Assembly (NCBI GenBank): GCA_910585755.1
Contig: CAJUFH010000007.1
Location: 12,533-76,532 of the forward strand
Reading direction: 5' to 3'
DNA: 64,000 bases
DNA from: an uncultured Muribaculaceae bacterium
GTDB lineage: Bacteria > Bacteroidota > Bacteroidia > Bacteroidales > Muribaculaceae
This document shows positions 50,030 through 57,669 of this stretch, in pieces. Position 1 is the stretch's first letter; each line of letters opens with the position of its first letter. The notes under the pieces were generated by a model that was not told the DNA's origin, searched no databases, and was given only the letters and a program-made list of their open reading frames with translations. The position numbers and the translations under genes were made by a program.

Positions 50030-51691
50030 CTACATGAAGCAGAGGATGAGAGCCTGGGCGGCGACCACGCGGAGGAACATCGTCAGCGGGTAAACGGTCG
50101 AATAGGCGACCGCCGGAGCGTCGGAACCGGTGGAGTTGCCGGCATACGCCAGGGCGGGGGGATCGGTGTAACCGCCGGACATAAGTCCCATGATGGTCAG
50201 ATAGTTTATCTTGTAGACACCGCGGGCAATCAGGCCGACAACCAGCAGGGGCACGAAAGTGATGATGAAGCCCCAGATTACCCACCACATACCGGTATAG
50301 TTGAACACCGTGGAGGCGAAGTTGGCTCCCGCGCCTATGCCTACCGCGGCGAGGAACAGGCATATTCCCAACTCGCGCAGCATCAGCGAGGCCGAAGAGG
50401 AGGTATAGGTGACTAACTTGAACTTGTAGCCGAAGCGGCTCAGGAGAATAGCCACTACGAGGGGACCTCCGGCCAGGCCGAGCTTCATGCCGAAACCGAC
50501 GTTGATCGAGCCGACGATGATACCGAAGAGGATGCCGACGAAGATTGTAATCAGGTTGGGATGGTCGAGACGCTTCATCGAGTTGCCGAGCTTCGAGGAG
50601 AGGCGGTCGATGTCGTTAAGGTCGCCGACAATCGTAATACGGTCGCCTATCTGGAGGCGGAGGCCCGGAGTCGCGAGCAGGTCGACACCGGCACGGTTCA
50701 CGCGGGTGCAGTTAAGGTTGTAACCCTTGTGGAGCCGGAGCTTTCCGAGGGCGACGCCGTTATAGGAGTTGTTGGTAATCAGGATTCGGCGGCTGACAAC
50801 GTGCTCGGGAGCGACCTCGTTCCAGTCCTCGTCGTCCATCTCGATTGCCGGGCCCACGACAGCCTCGAAGCTGGGGAGGTCGACGGCGTTCATTACGACA
50901 TAGAGCTTGTCGCCGACGCGGATCTGGGTAGTCGACTTGGGGATAATCGTCGAACCGTCCTGCTGCATGAGGCGCGACACGACGAACTCGCAGTGGATAA
51001 TCTGGTGGAGCTGCACCAGGGTGCGTCCGTTAATCAGCGCGTTCGTGACCTCGAACGAAGCGAGGAAAGGCTTGCCCTGACCGTCTTCGGCCTCCGCGTT
51101 CATCGCCTCTACTTCTTTTTCGGTCTTGACCCCGAAGACAGCCTTGATAATCAGCATCGCCATGATAATGCCAAGCACGCCAAGGGGATACGCGGCGGCG
51201 TAGCCCATCGACATCACGTTGACCGCCTCGGGATTCCCGGCGGCCTGCTGCGCGGCGGCGAGACCGGGAGTATTGGTGACGGCACCCGACATGACGCCTA
51301 CCAGGGCCTCCATCGACGTGTTGCCGTCGATATAGTAAATGGCGAGCACGATCGCGACGTTCAGCGCTATTCCGAGGACGGCCAGCATGTTAAGCCTTAT
51401 GCCACCCTCCTTGAAAGAGGAGAAGAAGGCCGGCCCTACCTGGAGGCCGATCGCGAAGATAAACAGAATCAGGCCGAACTCGCGGACGAATTTCAGCACG
51501 TCGGGCTGCACCGTATAGCCGAAATGGCCCATCAGGATGCCGACGAACAGCACGAAAGTGACGCCCAGCGAAATCCCCGCGACGCGGAGCTTGCCAAGGT
51601 AGATGCCCGCGGCGATCACGAACGACAGCAGCACCAGAGTGCTTGCCAACGACGTATTCCCCGGCAGGAGCAGGTCAGAAAAGAAATCCAT
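50030..51691 (-). CDS. AspT/YidE-family transporter with RCK_C domains
   Basis: 553 residues. Two blocks of about five helices each (residues about 10-190 and 375-553) flank a soluble region with two TrkA-C/RCK_C domains (about 205-370; LYVVMNAVDLPSFEAVVGP, RLQIGDRITIVGDLNDI). The helix-rich LILFIFAIGLQVGPAFFSSF and GVMSGAVTNTPGLAAAQQA, repeated as GLMSGGYTDPPALAYA, are the signatures of the aspartate:alanine exchanger family. Members exchange amino acids or dicarboxylates; the substrate here is unknown. It is a single-gene unit with a -7 element at 51745-51752. Confidence 0.9.
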   Translation of the reverse strand: MDFFSDLLLPGNTSLASTLVLLSFVIAAGIYLGKLRVAGISLGVTFVLFVGILMGHFGYTVQPDVLKFVREFGLILFIFAIGLQVGPAFFSSFKEGGIRLNMLAVLGIALNVAIVLAIYYIDGNTSMEALVGVMSGAVTNTPGLAAAQQAAGNPEAVNVMSMGYAAAYPLGVLGIIMAMLIIKAVFGVKTEKEVEAMNAEAEDGQGKPFLASFEVTNALINGRTLVQLHQIIHCEFVVSRLMQQDGSTIIPKSTTQIRVGDKLYVVMNAVDLPSFEAVVGPAIEMDDEDWNEVAPEHVVSRRILITNNSYNGVALGKLRLHKGYNLNCTRVNRAGVDLLATPGLRLQIGDRITIVGDLNDIDRLSSKLGNSMKRLDHPNLITIFVGILFGIIVGSINVGFGMKLGLAGGPLVVAILLSRFGYKFKLVTYTSSSASLMLRELGICLFLAAVGIGAGANFASTVFNYTGMWWVIWGFIITFVPLLVVGLIARGVYKINYLTIMGLMSGGYTDPPALAYAGNSTGSDAPAVAYSTVYPLTMFLRVVAAQALILCFM

Positions 51692-51744
51692 AAATAAATA
51701 GTGCCTTAAAAAACAGTACCTTAAATAAATTCGTTTTTCAACCG

Positions 51745-51752
51745 CGAAGTTA
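51745..51752 (-). promoter_or_regulatory. -7 element of the transporter gene
   Basis: TAACTTCG on the minus strand, 53 nt before the start. No -33 box was seen. The same site has GC-rich inverted flanks, CCGCGAA at 51742-51748 and TTCGCGG at 51760-51766. Confidence 0.4.
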
Positions 51753-51845
51753 CGCCTTTTTCGCGGATTTTAACACCTTTTCCGGCAGTTTTCCCGCGGA
51801 AAATTCCGCGGCGGTCTCCGATGTGTCTACTTTTTTGCGCGCAAA

Positions 51846-51877
51846 TTTGTTATTCTATTGATAATAAGTTATATTCG
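51846..51877 (+). promoter_or_regulatory. Promoter and likely operator of the toxin-antitoxin operon
   Basis: TTTG (51846-51849), a 20-nt spacer and TATATTCG (51870-51877). The spacer holds TTATT (51850-51854) / AATAA (51863-51867) as an inverted repeat, placed where antitoxin binding would block transcription. Confidence 0.6.
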
Positions 51878-51897
51878 CGCAATAAAGAACAAGCATT

Positions 51898-52149
51898 ATG
51901 GAAACATTATCAGTAAGAGATTATAGAAACAGCCTTGCCGCCTCCTTCTCCAAGGCTGACAGAGGGGAGACCGTCCTCATCCGCCGGAAAAACCAGATTT
52001 ACGCCCTGGTAAGCGTAGGCCGCGAGGACTTGATGGTCACACCTGAGCTTCAGGCCCGGATCGCCGAGGCGGAGAATGCCTGCAAAGAGGGGCGTTGCGT
52101 CTCCTGCCGGTCGAAAGAGGAACTTGAAAATTTCCTTGAATCCCTGTGA
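51898..52149 (+). CDS. Type II antitoxin, Phd/YefM family
   Basis: 83 residues. The N-terminal DNA-binding and dimerisation fold is recognisable from METLSVRDYRNSLAASFSKA and GETVLIRRKNQIYALVSVG; the acidic, Cys-containing C-terminus (about 50-83) is the toxin-neutralising helix. It represses its own promoter with the toxin as co-repressor in characterised homologues. The stop overlaps the toxin ATG (ATGA), as usual for this module. The operon sits alone beside the transporter gene. Confidence 0.9.
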   Translation: METLSVRDYRNSLAASFSKADRGETVLIRRKNQIYALVSVGREDLMVTPELQARIAEAENACKEGRCVSCRSKEELENFLESL

Positions 52150-52421
52150 TGTACACGCTTAAATTCGACCAAAAGGTAACCGGGGTAATCGCCAAATGGA
52201 AGAAATCCAACCCTATCCTTTTCAAAAAACTGTCGAAAATCCTTGCCGCTATCGCCGAAAATCCCCGCCACGGAATCGGGCATCCCGAACCTATGGTCGG
52301 CGGTGGCGGCGTAACCTATTCCCGACACATATCCGCCCATAACAGAATCATATACCGCATTCACGACGAGGAGGTTTATGTCCTGATTATCGAACTGGAA
52401 GGGCATTACAACGACAAATAA
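52149..52421 (+). CDS. Type II toxin, YoeB (Txe) family mRNA interferase
   Basis: 90 residues. The YoeB core is intact: FDQKVTGVIAKWKKSNPILF at the start, then the substrate-binding HGIGHPEPM near residue 42-50, YSRHISAHNRIIYRI near 59-73 and the ending GHYNDK, which carries the catalytic His of the family (YoeB Glu46, Arg65 and His83 equivalents are all visible). It cuts mRNA at the ribosomal A site until bound by the antitoxin encoded directly upstream. The ATG at 52149 overlaps the antitoxin stop. Confidence 0.93.
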   Translation: MYTLKFDQKVTGVIAKWKKSNPILFKKLSKILAAIAENPRHGIGHPEPMVGGGGVTYSRHISAHNRIIYRIHDEEVYVLIIELEGHYNDK

Positions 52422-52430
52422 GTATTTTAA

Positions 52431-52452
52431 GGTGAAGAGTGAAAGGTGAAGG
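52431..52452 (+). repeat. GTGAA-type purine repeat, copy 3
   Basis: GGTGAAGAGTGAAAGGTGAAGG, the same word family as 194-224, in the gap between the toxin gene and the end of the glycan-decoration operon. Confidence 0.6.
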
Positions 52453-52476
52453 ATTGAGCTTGCGCAAGTTGAATAG

Positions 52477-53232
52477 TCAGTAGCGGAGGTTGAACTTGAT
52501 TTTGTGGTTACGGGCCCAGCGCTTCCAGAAGCGCTCGCGGTAAGCGAGGAGCTCGGCGCTGGCGGCGTCGGGGTCCGCGCCGCGGGCCAGAGCGTATTCG
52601 CGGGCCAGGAGGTCAAACATCTCGGGCTGCCCCCAGAGACGCACGAAGCCGCGAAGCCCTTCGCGGAAGTCAACGGGGCGGAACTCCATGCGGTTGATGT
52701 CAACCAGCGAGAAGAGCCACCCCCCGCGGCCGTCGCTGTCGAAAAGGATGTTGCCGGGGGAATAGTCGCGGTGGATGATTTCAGCTTCGTGGAGGCGCGC
52801 GGTGAGGCGCGCAAACTCCCTCATTACCGGGCCGAACTGCTCCTCCGTCGCATCGCCGAACTCGAAAAAGCGCCTGCGCAGCCCGCTCTGGACGCTGACG
52901 AAATAAGAAAAGGCAATCAGGCCCCCCTCGCGCCGCTCGATATAGGCCACGGGTGCCGGGGTATCGAACCCTTTTTCAAGCAGCACACGCGGGTACTCGA
53001 AGGCGCGTACCCCCTTGGGCTTGCGGAGGAACGTATAAGCGACGCGGTTAATCCATATAGGCACTCGGTAGCGCTTGACGTTCAGCTCAGGCCCCCCGGG
53101 AGGGGTGACGGCCCGGATTTCATTGCGCCCCGAATGGATGACGCGGCCTCCGGCGAAATGCTCCTCGATATTCTCGAGGTATGGGCGCAGGTGCTCGTAC
53201 TCAGGGGCTATTCGTATCAGAGGTCGGCTCAT
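52477..53232 (-). CDS. Kdo/WaaP-type lipopolysaccharide kinase-like protein
   Basis: 251 residues. A protein-kinase-like fold: the N-lobe has NVKRYRVPIWINRVAYTFLR (Lys of the nucleotide site), the C-lobe has EIIHRDYSPGNILFDSD (catalytic HRD-type loop with Asp and Asn) and VDINRMEF (the DFG-equivalent Asp). This is the KdkA/WaaP group, which phosphorylates Kdo or heptose of the LPS core. It is the last gene of a five-gene leftward operon, 12 nt after the second LicD gene. Its presence ties that operon to lipid-A/LPS or another surface glycan. Confidence 0.9.
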   Translation of the reverse strand: MSRPLIRIAPEYEHLRPYLENIEEHFAGGRVIHSGRNEIRAVTPPGGPELNVKRYRVPIWINRVAYTFLRKPKGVRAFEYPRVLLEKGFDTPAPVAYIERREGGLIAFSYFVSVQSGLRRRFFEFGDATEEQFGPVMREFARLTARLHEAEIIHRDYSPGNILFDSDGRGGWLFSLVDINRMEFRPVDFREGLRGFVRLWGQPEMFDLLAREYALARGADPDAASAELLAYRERFWKRWARNHKIKFNLRY

Positions 53233-53244
53233 AAGGGAGGGGGG

Positions 53245-54081
53245 TTATTTGTCTTTCCAGAAGAATTTGCTGCCCGTGTGCTGGACGCGCTTCTCCACGG
53301 GCGGAATAGTCATATAGTCCGGGTACTGCGGAATCATGAACGTATGGTAGTCCTTCGGCACGCGCACCTCGGTGTCCTCAAACGGCATGAGCATTGTTTC
53401 GTCCAGGATGTCGGCGGGATAATGGTCGCGGTAGACCCATCTTCTCACACCAAGCTGGGAGACGTGGCCTGTCGCCCCGACGGGATATTTGCGCATCATT
53501 CCCAACAGTTTGTTGTTCTGCGCCATAATGTCGGCCTTAGAGTATTTCAGCCGCTTTGCCAAGGCACGCGCCCAGCGCTGCCATAGTTTTTTCCCGCCAG
53601 AAAGATGGCTCAGGTCGGAAAAGGTAGCAAGCGCCTTACGCATATGCACGAGCTTGTTATACTCCGTCCGGCACTCCTCGGCGTCGCGGTCGAACTCCTC
53701 CGGATCATCGCTCACGAAGTCGAGAGGGAACACATCGACCCATACGCCGCCGCGCTCACCGGTTTTCCAGCCATATTTGCAGAAAGCCGCCGTATGGCAC
53801 GTGTCATAAACGCGGGCGAGGGGCTGGTAGGAGTCCTCGCCGGGCACGGCAACCTTCAACCAGTCAGAGCGAAACTCGCGTACGAACCGCTCGTAGTCGG
53901 TCCGCGGCATCACGATATCTATATCGTCGTCCCAAGGAATGAATCCCTTGTGGCGCAAGGCTCCGATGAGGGTTCCGTAAGCGACGGTATACCTGATTCC
54001 GCGCTCCTCGCAAAACGCGTGGATTTCCTTCAATATTTCGAGAGAGAACAATTGCAGTTCTCTCAGTGTAAGTTCTTTCAT
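53245..54081 (-). CDS. LicD family phosphotransferase, second copy
   Basis: 278 residues from the ATG read leftward from 54081 (MKELTLRELQLFSLEILKEI); the same frame stays open further upstream inside the first LicD gene but that sequence is not LicD. The LicD motif is HKGFIPWDDDIDIVMPRTDY near residues 42-62: the DDDID cluster is the nucleotidyltransferase-like metal site. LicD proteins transfer phosphocholine or a similar group from a CDP carrier onto a sugar hydroxyl. It overlaps the first LicD stop by 4 nt (ATGA), a translational coupling. It is a close paralogue of the upstream gene. Confidence 0.92.
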   Translation of the reverse strand: MKELTLRELQLFSLEILKEIHAFCEERGIRYTVAYGTLIGALRHKGFIPWDDDIDIVMPRTDYERFVREFRSDWLKVAVPGEDSYQPLARVYDTCHTAAFCKYGWKTGERGGVWVDVFPLDFVSDDPEEFDRDAEECRTEYNKLVHMRKALATFSDLSHLSGGKKLWQRWARALAKRLKYSKADIMAQNNKLLGMMRKYPVGATGHVSQLGVRRWVYRDHYPADILDETMLMPFEDTEVRVPKDYHTFMIPQYPDYMTIPPVEKRVQHTGSKFFWKDK

Positions 54082-54926
54082 TTCTTGTTTTTCCAGTAGA
54101 ACTTTGTGGCCGAGAGGGTATGCTGCTCGCGCTTGTCCTCCGGCGGGAGTTCCATATAGTTGGGATACTGGGGTATGAGGAAGGTATGGTAGTCCTTCGG
54201 CACGCGTACCTCCATGTCCTCGAACGGCATCAGGATGTTGTTGTCGAACAGGTCGGCCGGGAGATGGTCGCGGTAGACCCAGTTGCGGATTCCGAGCTGC
54301 GAGACATGGCCCGTGGAGCCCCAGGGATATTTCTCCATCAGCTCCCGCTGCTGGGCGCTCTCCTTCATGAGGTCGGGGAATCCGGCGCGTATCTTCCACC
54401 ACTGGGCGCGGACCCACCGCCAGGGGAAATGCCAGCGGGGAGGCACGTTGTGCAGGTCGGCGGCCTTGGCGAGCATCTTGCGGCGGCGCACCATTCGGCG
54501 GTAGAGCTGACGGCACTCCTCGGCATGGCGGTCGAACTCCTCCGGGTCGTCGGGCACGTTGTCAATAGGGTAAACGTCGATCCACAGTCCCGGGCGTTCC
54601 CCCTTTGTCATGAAGGGGTACTTTGTATAGGCCACGGTGTCGCGGGTATCGTAGACGCGGGCGATCGGCTGGCAGGAGTCCTCGCCGGGAATGGCGACCT
54701 TGGCCCTGTCGGAGCGGAAGCCGCGGATGAAGCGCTCGTAGTCGGGGCGCGGCATCACGATGTCTATATCGTCGTCCCAGGGTATGAACCCCTTGTGACG
54801 CAACACTCCGATCAGCGACCCGTAGGCCATTGAATAGCGTATCCCCTCTGCCTCGCAGTAGGCGTGGATTTCCTTCATTAGGTCGAGCGACAGGAGCTGT
54901 ATTTCGCGGAGTGTCAGTTCTTTCAT
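54078..54926 (-). CDS. LicD family phosphotransferase, first copy
   Basis: 282 residues. The same MKELTLREIQLLSLDLMKEI start and HKGFIPWDDDIDIVMPRPDY motif as the second copy, with the DDDID metal cluster near 53-57. The two proteins share the FEDMEVRVPKDYHTFLIPQY-type ending and differ mostly in a central insertion (about 150-200). Two LicD enzymes in one operon suggest two acceptor positions or two sugars. It starts 26 nt after the cytidylyltransferase fusion. Confidence 0.93.
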   Translation of the reverse strand: MKELTLREIQLLSLDLMKEIHAYCEAEGIRYSMAYGSLIGVLRHKGFIPWDDDIDIVMPRPDYERFIRGFRSDRAKVAIPGEDSCQPIARVYDTRDTVAYTKYPFMTKGERPGLWIDVYPIDNVPDDPEEFDRHAEECRQLYRRMVRRRKMLAKAADLHNVPPRWHFPWRWVRAQWWKIRAGFPDLMKESAQQRELMEKYPWGSTGHVSQLGIRNWVYRDHLPADLFDNNILMPFEDMEVRVPKDYHTFLIPQYPNYMELPPEDKREQHTLSATKFYWKNKK

Positions 54927-54952
54927 TGTATGTGGCAGCAGGTTGTGGTGTG

Positions 54953-56284
54953 TTATTTTGTGGAAAGCGCGACAGTGTCAGTCCTGTCGATAAAGTCCCG
55001 CATCACGCGGCTGAGGGCGAGGCATATACCGCGGCTCACCCCTCCGGCGGAGGCATCGCCGCGCCTTTCGTCGGCAATGGCGCGGAGGAAGGCGAGAATC
55101 TGGTATCGTATCCCCTCGCCGTCGAGCTGGAAGAAGTAGCGGCGGTTGTCCTGCGGGTTCTCGAAGCGCGCCTCGAAATAGTCGGTCTTCCACCAGGGGG
55201 CGGGGACGTAGATGTAGCCCTTAGTGCCGGAAACGACAAGCTCCCCCTCGCTCTTGACCCCTTTCGCGGCCATAGCCGAGGCGCATCCCGAGGGGTAGAC
55301 CAGTGAGACTTTCGTAAACTCGTCGTAGCCTCCGACGAGCCGGGAGACAATCTGTTTGGAGCTGTATTCGGTGCCGAGAATCTGGAAGGCCGGGAGGAGG
55401 GCGATGGGACCCCAGTCGGCCAGGGAACTCCACTGGAGCTCGACGGACGCCGCGTCGGAGTAGTCGACGGGGCGGAGGGAGGTGCAGGTCGCGTCGACCG
55501 ACACTACGTCGCCAATCAGCCCTCCGAGCGCCAGGAGCACCAGGCGGCGGTAGGCGGTAGCGTAGGCTGTCTTGCAGCCGGCCATAAGCGCGAGGCCCCG
55601 CTCGTCGGCGACGCGGAACAGCTCCGCGGTATCCTCCTCGCTGAGGGTCATCGGGAGTTCGAGCAGTACGTGGCGTCCATGCTCCAGGGCATAGCGGGCC
55701 TGGCGGTAATGGTCGCGCGGATGGGAGTATATATATAAGGCGTCAACCTCCCCGACAAGCTCCTCGAACGACTGCCCGGGCGCGGGAGCCTTGGCGGTCG
55801 CGCCGTCGACGTAGCCACATTCGGCGATGTACTTCTCCGTGACGGAGCTTTGGCCGACCACGCCTATGACGACGTGGCGGCGCGCCGAGCGCAGCTCGGT
55901 GCTCGACACCCCGGCGGTGCGCTCGAGGTAGACTACCTCGCAGTATGGTTTCAGATAGTCGAATTTCCCTTCCCAGTCGCTTCCGATGGCGAAAATGTCG
56001 ATTCCGCGGCCGCGTATATCGTCGATTTTCTGCCCCTCGTACTCCTCGGCTATAATCTCGTCGGCGATACCCGTGGCCCTGAGCGCCTCGACGCGCTCCA
56101 TGAAACTCTGGCGCACGTTGATTTTCCCCCTGGCGCGGTCGAAGGCGTCGGAGGTGACCCCTACGACGAGGTAGTCGCCGAGAGCTTTCGCACGCTCCAG
56201 CAGGCGTATGTGGCCGTGGTGGAGGAGGTCGTAGGTGCCGTATGTGATGACTTTCTTCACTGGGGAGGAGTGTTTTCGTGTCAA
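54953..56284 (-). CDS. CDP-forming cytidylyltransferase fused to a degenerate Gfo/Idh/MocA-like domain
   Basis: 443 residues. Residues about 10-133 are a TagD/GCT-type cytidylyltransferase: TYGTYDLLHHGHIRLLERA with the HHGH site at 22-25 and RTAGVSST at 122-129, which bind CTP and an alcohol phosphate. Residues about 137-443 have the order of a Gfo/Idh/MocA oxidoreductase (VVIGVVGQSSVTEKYIAE, ALYIYSHPRDHYRQARYALE, MAGCKTAYATAYRR), but the NAD glycine motif GxGxxG is altered and the EKP lysine is missing (LLELPMT at 207-213). The second half may therefore be non-catalytic or have a changed activity. It overlaps the aminotransferase stop by 4 nt and lies 26 nt before the LicD genes. Confidence 0.85.
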   Translation of the reverse strand: MTRKHSSPVKKVITYGTYDLLHHGHIRLLERAKALGDYLVVGVTSDAFDRARGKINVRQSFMERVEALRATGIADEIIAEEYEGQKIDDIRGRGIDIFAIGSDWEGKFDYLKPYCEVVYLERTAGVSSTELRSARRHVVIGVVGQSSVTEKYIAECGYVDGATAKAPAPGQSFEELVGEVDALYIYSHPRDHYRQARYALEHGRHVLLELPMTLSEEDTAELFRVADERGLALMAGCKTAYATAYRRLVLLALGGLIGDVVSVDATCTSLRPVDYSDAASVELQWSSLADWGPIALLPAFQILGTEYSSKQIVSRLVGGYDEFTKVSLVYPSGCASAMAAKGVKSEGELVVSGTKGYIYVPAPWWKTDYFEARFENPQDNRRYFFQLDGEGIRYQILAFLRAIADERRGDASAGGVSRGICLALSRVMRDFIDRTDTVALSTK

Positions 56285-57354
56285 ATCAGCCCGCGGCGTA
56301 GCATGTCGCGCAGGGCAGCAATCAGAGCGTCATTGTCGGCGGTCGAGAGCGCCCCGATATGTCCGACGCGGAAAACGCTGTCGCGCAGCTCCCCGCCGTT
56401 GGGGCACACCCAGATGCCGTATTCGTCTTTGAGGGTGGTGAAAATATCGTAGGCCGAGGCGGTCAGAGGGTGGAGGGGGGTGACGGCGTTCGACAGGCTC
56501 TCGGAAACAATCTCGAAGGGGAGCCCCGCGAGCTTGCCGCGGAAGTCGGCGGCTATGGCCGCGACAGACTCATTCTCGGAAGACGCTCCCCCGGCGGCTT
56601 CAATCTCGCGCAGGCGGGTATTGATCTGGCGCAGGATTCCGACAGCGGGAGTAAACGGGGTCTGGCCCCGCTCACCGTTGACAAGCGCGTCGCGCAGGTC
56701 GAGGTACATGCATTTCCGTTGCGCCTTCATCGCGCGGCTCACCCCTTCGGGGGAGAGGGTTATGATCGAGACTCCGGGAGGGCACGCGAGCGCCTTCTGC
56801 GACCCGGTAATCATCGCCCCGGCACCAAGAGCCGCCATGTCGAAATCGTCGGCCAGGAATGAACTTATCGCGTCGACTATCAGGAACAGCCCCTCGCGGC
56901 GGCAGAAGTCGGCAATCATGCGAATGTCGTAGAGCACGCCGGTGGAGGTCTCGTGGACGTTCACCACCAGCGCCGTATATCCCTGACCAGCGTATTGCTC
57001 CAACTGTTCCTTTCGGAGAGCCTTGCCGGGAGCCAGGCGGATTTCGGTATGTGGTATGCCGTGGAGCTCGAGCAGCTCCACGAAGCGATGGCCGAAGCTG
57101 CCGCCGTTTATGGCCAGCACCTTGTCGGACGGGGTCAGGAGGTTCATCACCGCTGCCTCCATCGAAGCGGTTCCCGAGCCGGTTATGAACACGGCGCGGC
57201 TCCCCTCCGGGGCCTTGGCGAAACGGAGCATCAGACGCTCGTTTTCGAGCATCAGCTCAGAAAATTCCGGGGTACGGAAATACGGCACCTGCTCCGCGCC
57301 GACGGCGCGGACCGCGTCAGACGACTGCACCGGGCCGACAGTGAAATTTATCAT
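56281..57354 (-). CDS. Class V aminotransferase (PhnW-like)
   Basis: 357 residues, fold-type I. It opens with NFTVGPVQSSDAV and FRTPEFSELM, the start of the alanine-glyoxylate/2-aminoethylphosphonate (PhnW) branch. GSGTASMEAAVMN near 59-72 binds the PLP phosphate, VDAISSFLADD holds Asp161 and GSQKAL holds the PLP Lys187. It moves an amino group between alanine or a similar donor and an aldehyde. As first gene of the operon with a CDP-alcohol enzyme and LicD transferases, it probably makes the amino alcohol or aminophosphonate that is then activated. A PEP mutase, needed for phosphonate synthesis, is not in the window. Confidence 0.88.
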   Translation of the reverse strand: MINFTVGPVQSSDAVRAVGAEQVPYFRTPEFSELMLENERLMLRFAKAPEGSRAVFITGSGTASMEAAVMNLLTPSDKVLAINGGSFGHRFVELLELHGIPHTEIRLAPGKALRKEQLEQYAGQGYTALVVNVHETSTGVLYDIRMIADFCRREGLFLIVDAISSFLADDFDMAALGAGAMITGSQKALACPPGVSIITLSPEGVSRAMKAQRKCMYLDLRDALVNGERGQTPFTPAVGILRQINTRLREIEAAGGASSENESVAAIAADFRGKLAGLPFEIVSESLSNAVTPLHPLTASAYDIFTTLKDEYGIWVCPNGGELRDSVFRVGHIGALSTADNDALIAALRDMLRRGLI

Positions 57355-57376
57355 AGAACACTTACATTCTTATAAC

Positions 57377-57398
57377 GCGAAGTTAAGCATAATTTCGC
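57377..57398. promoter_or_regulatory. Symmetric back-to-back -7 elements (bidirectional promoter)
   Basis: GCGAAGTTA (57377-57385) and TAATTTCGC (57390-57398) are inverted copies with one mismatch, 4 nt apart. The left arm read leftward is TAACTTCG for the glycan-decoration operon, 24 nt before its start; the right arm is TAATTTCG pointing at the OmpA side. No clear -33 box was found for either. Confidence 0.5.
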
Positions 57399-57490
57399 AC
57401 TTTTGCCTAACTATATCGAAATTCAGACAAATCCCGCTCCATCACCCCCTCCGGCCCCCGCGACCGAAGCATTTGTTAATTTTGTGTTAA

Positions 57491-57553
57491 TGCCGGGTTA
57501 TAACCGGGGATTCGCGCAAATTCCGCGGTTTTTGCCGGTTATAACCGGCAAAA
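57491..57553. promoter_or_regulatory. Paired palindromes upstream of the OmpA promoter, likely operators
   Basis: TGCCGGGTTATAACCGGGG (centre 57500/57501) and the perfect 24-bp palindrome at 57530-57553 (TTTTGCCGGTTA and its complement, centre 57541/57542) share GGTTATAACCGG. The centres are 41 bp apart, close to four helix turns. Confidence 0.65.
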
Positions 57554-57598
57554 TGGAGGCTTAAATTAGCTGAATAATGCCAAAATAAACAAAATGGT

Positions 57599-57629
57599 TT
57601 TGTGATTTGTTAAATAAGTGTTAACTTTG
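57599..57629 (+). promoter_or_regulatory. Promoter of the OmpA-family gene
   Basis: TTTG (57599-57602), a 19-nt spacer and TAACTTTG (57622-57629), a perfect match to the consensus, 40 nt before the ATG. Confidence 0.75.
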
Positions 57630-57669
57630 TCGTCCAACGTTTCAACGCAAACATCAAAATTTCATCTTT

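Larger units (their letters stand above)
57355..57669. other. Divergent spacer between the aminotransferase operon and the OmpA gene
   Basis: This 315-nt gap holds back-to-back -7 elements (57378-57397), a further TAATTTTG at 57477-57484, two related palindromes (57491-57507 and 57530-57553) and the OmpA promoter (57599-57629). No gene is seen in it. Confidence 0.7.

Noticed and set aside
52504..53586. Plus-strand frame of about 360 codons opposite the Kdo-kinase and LicD genes
   Set aside because: Antisense to two well-supported genes and without a domain.
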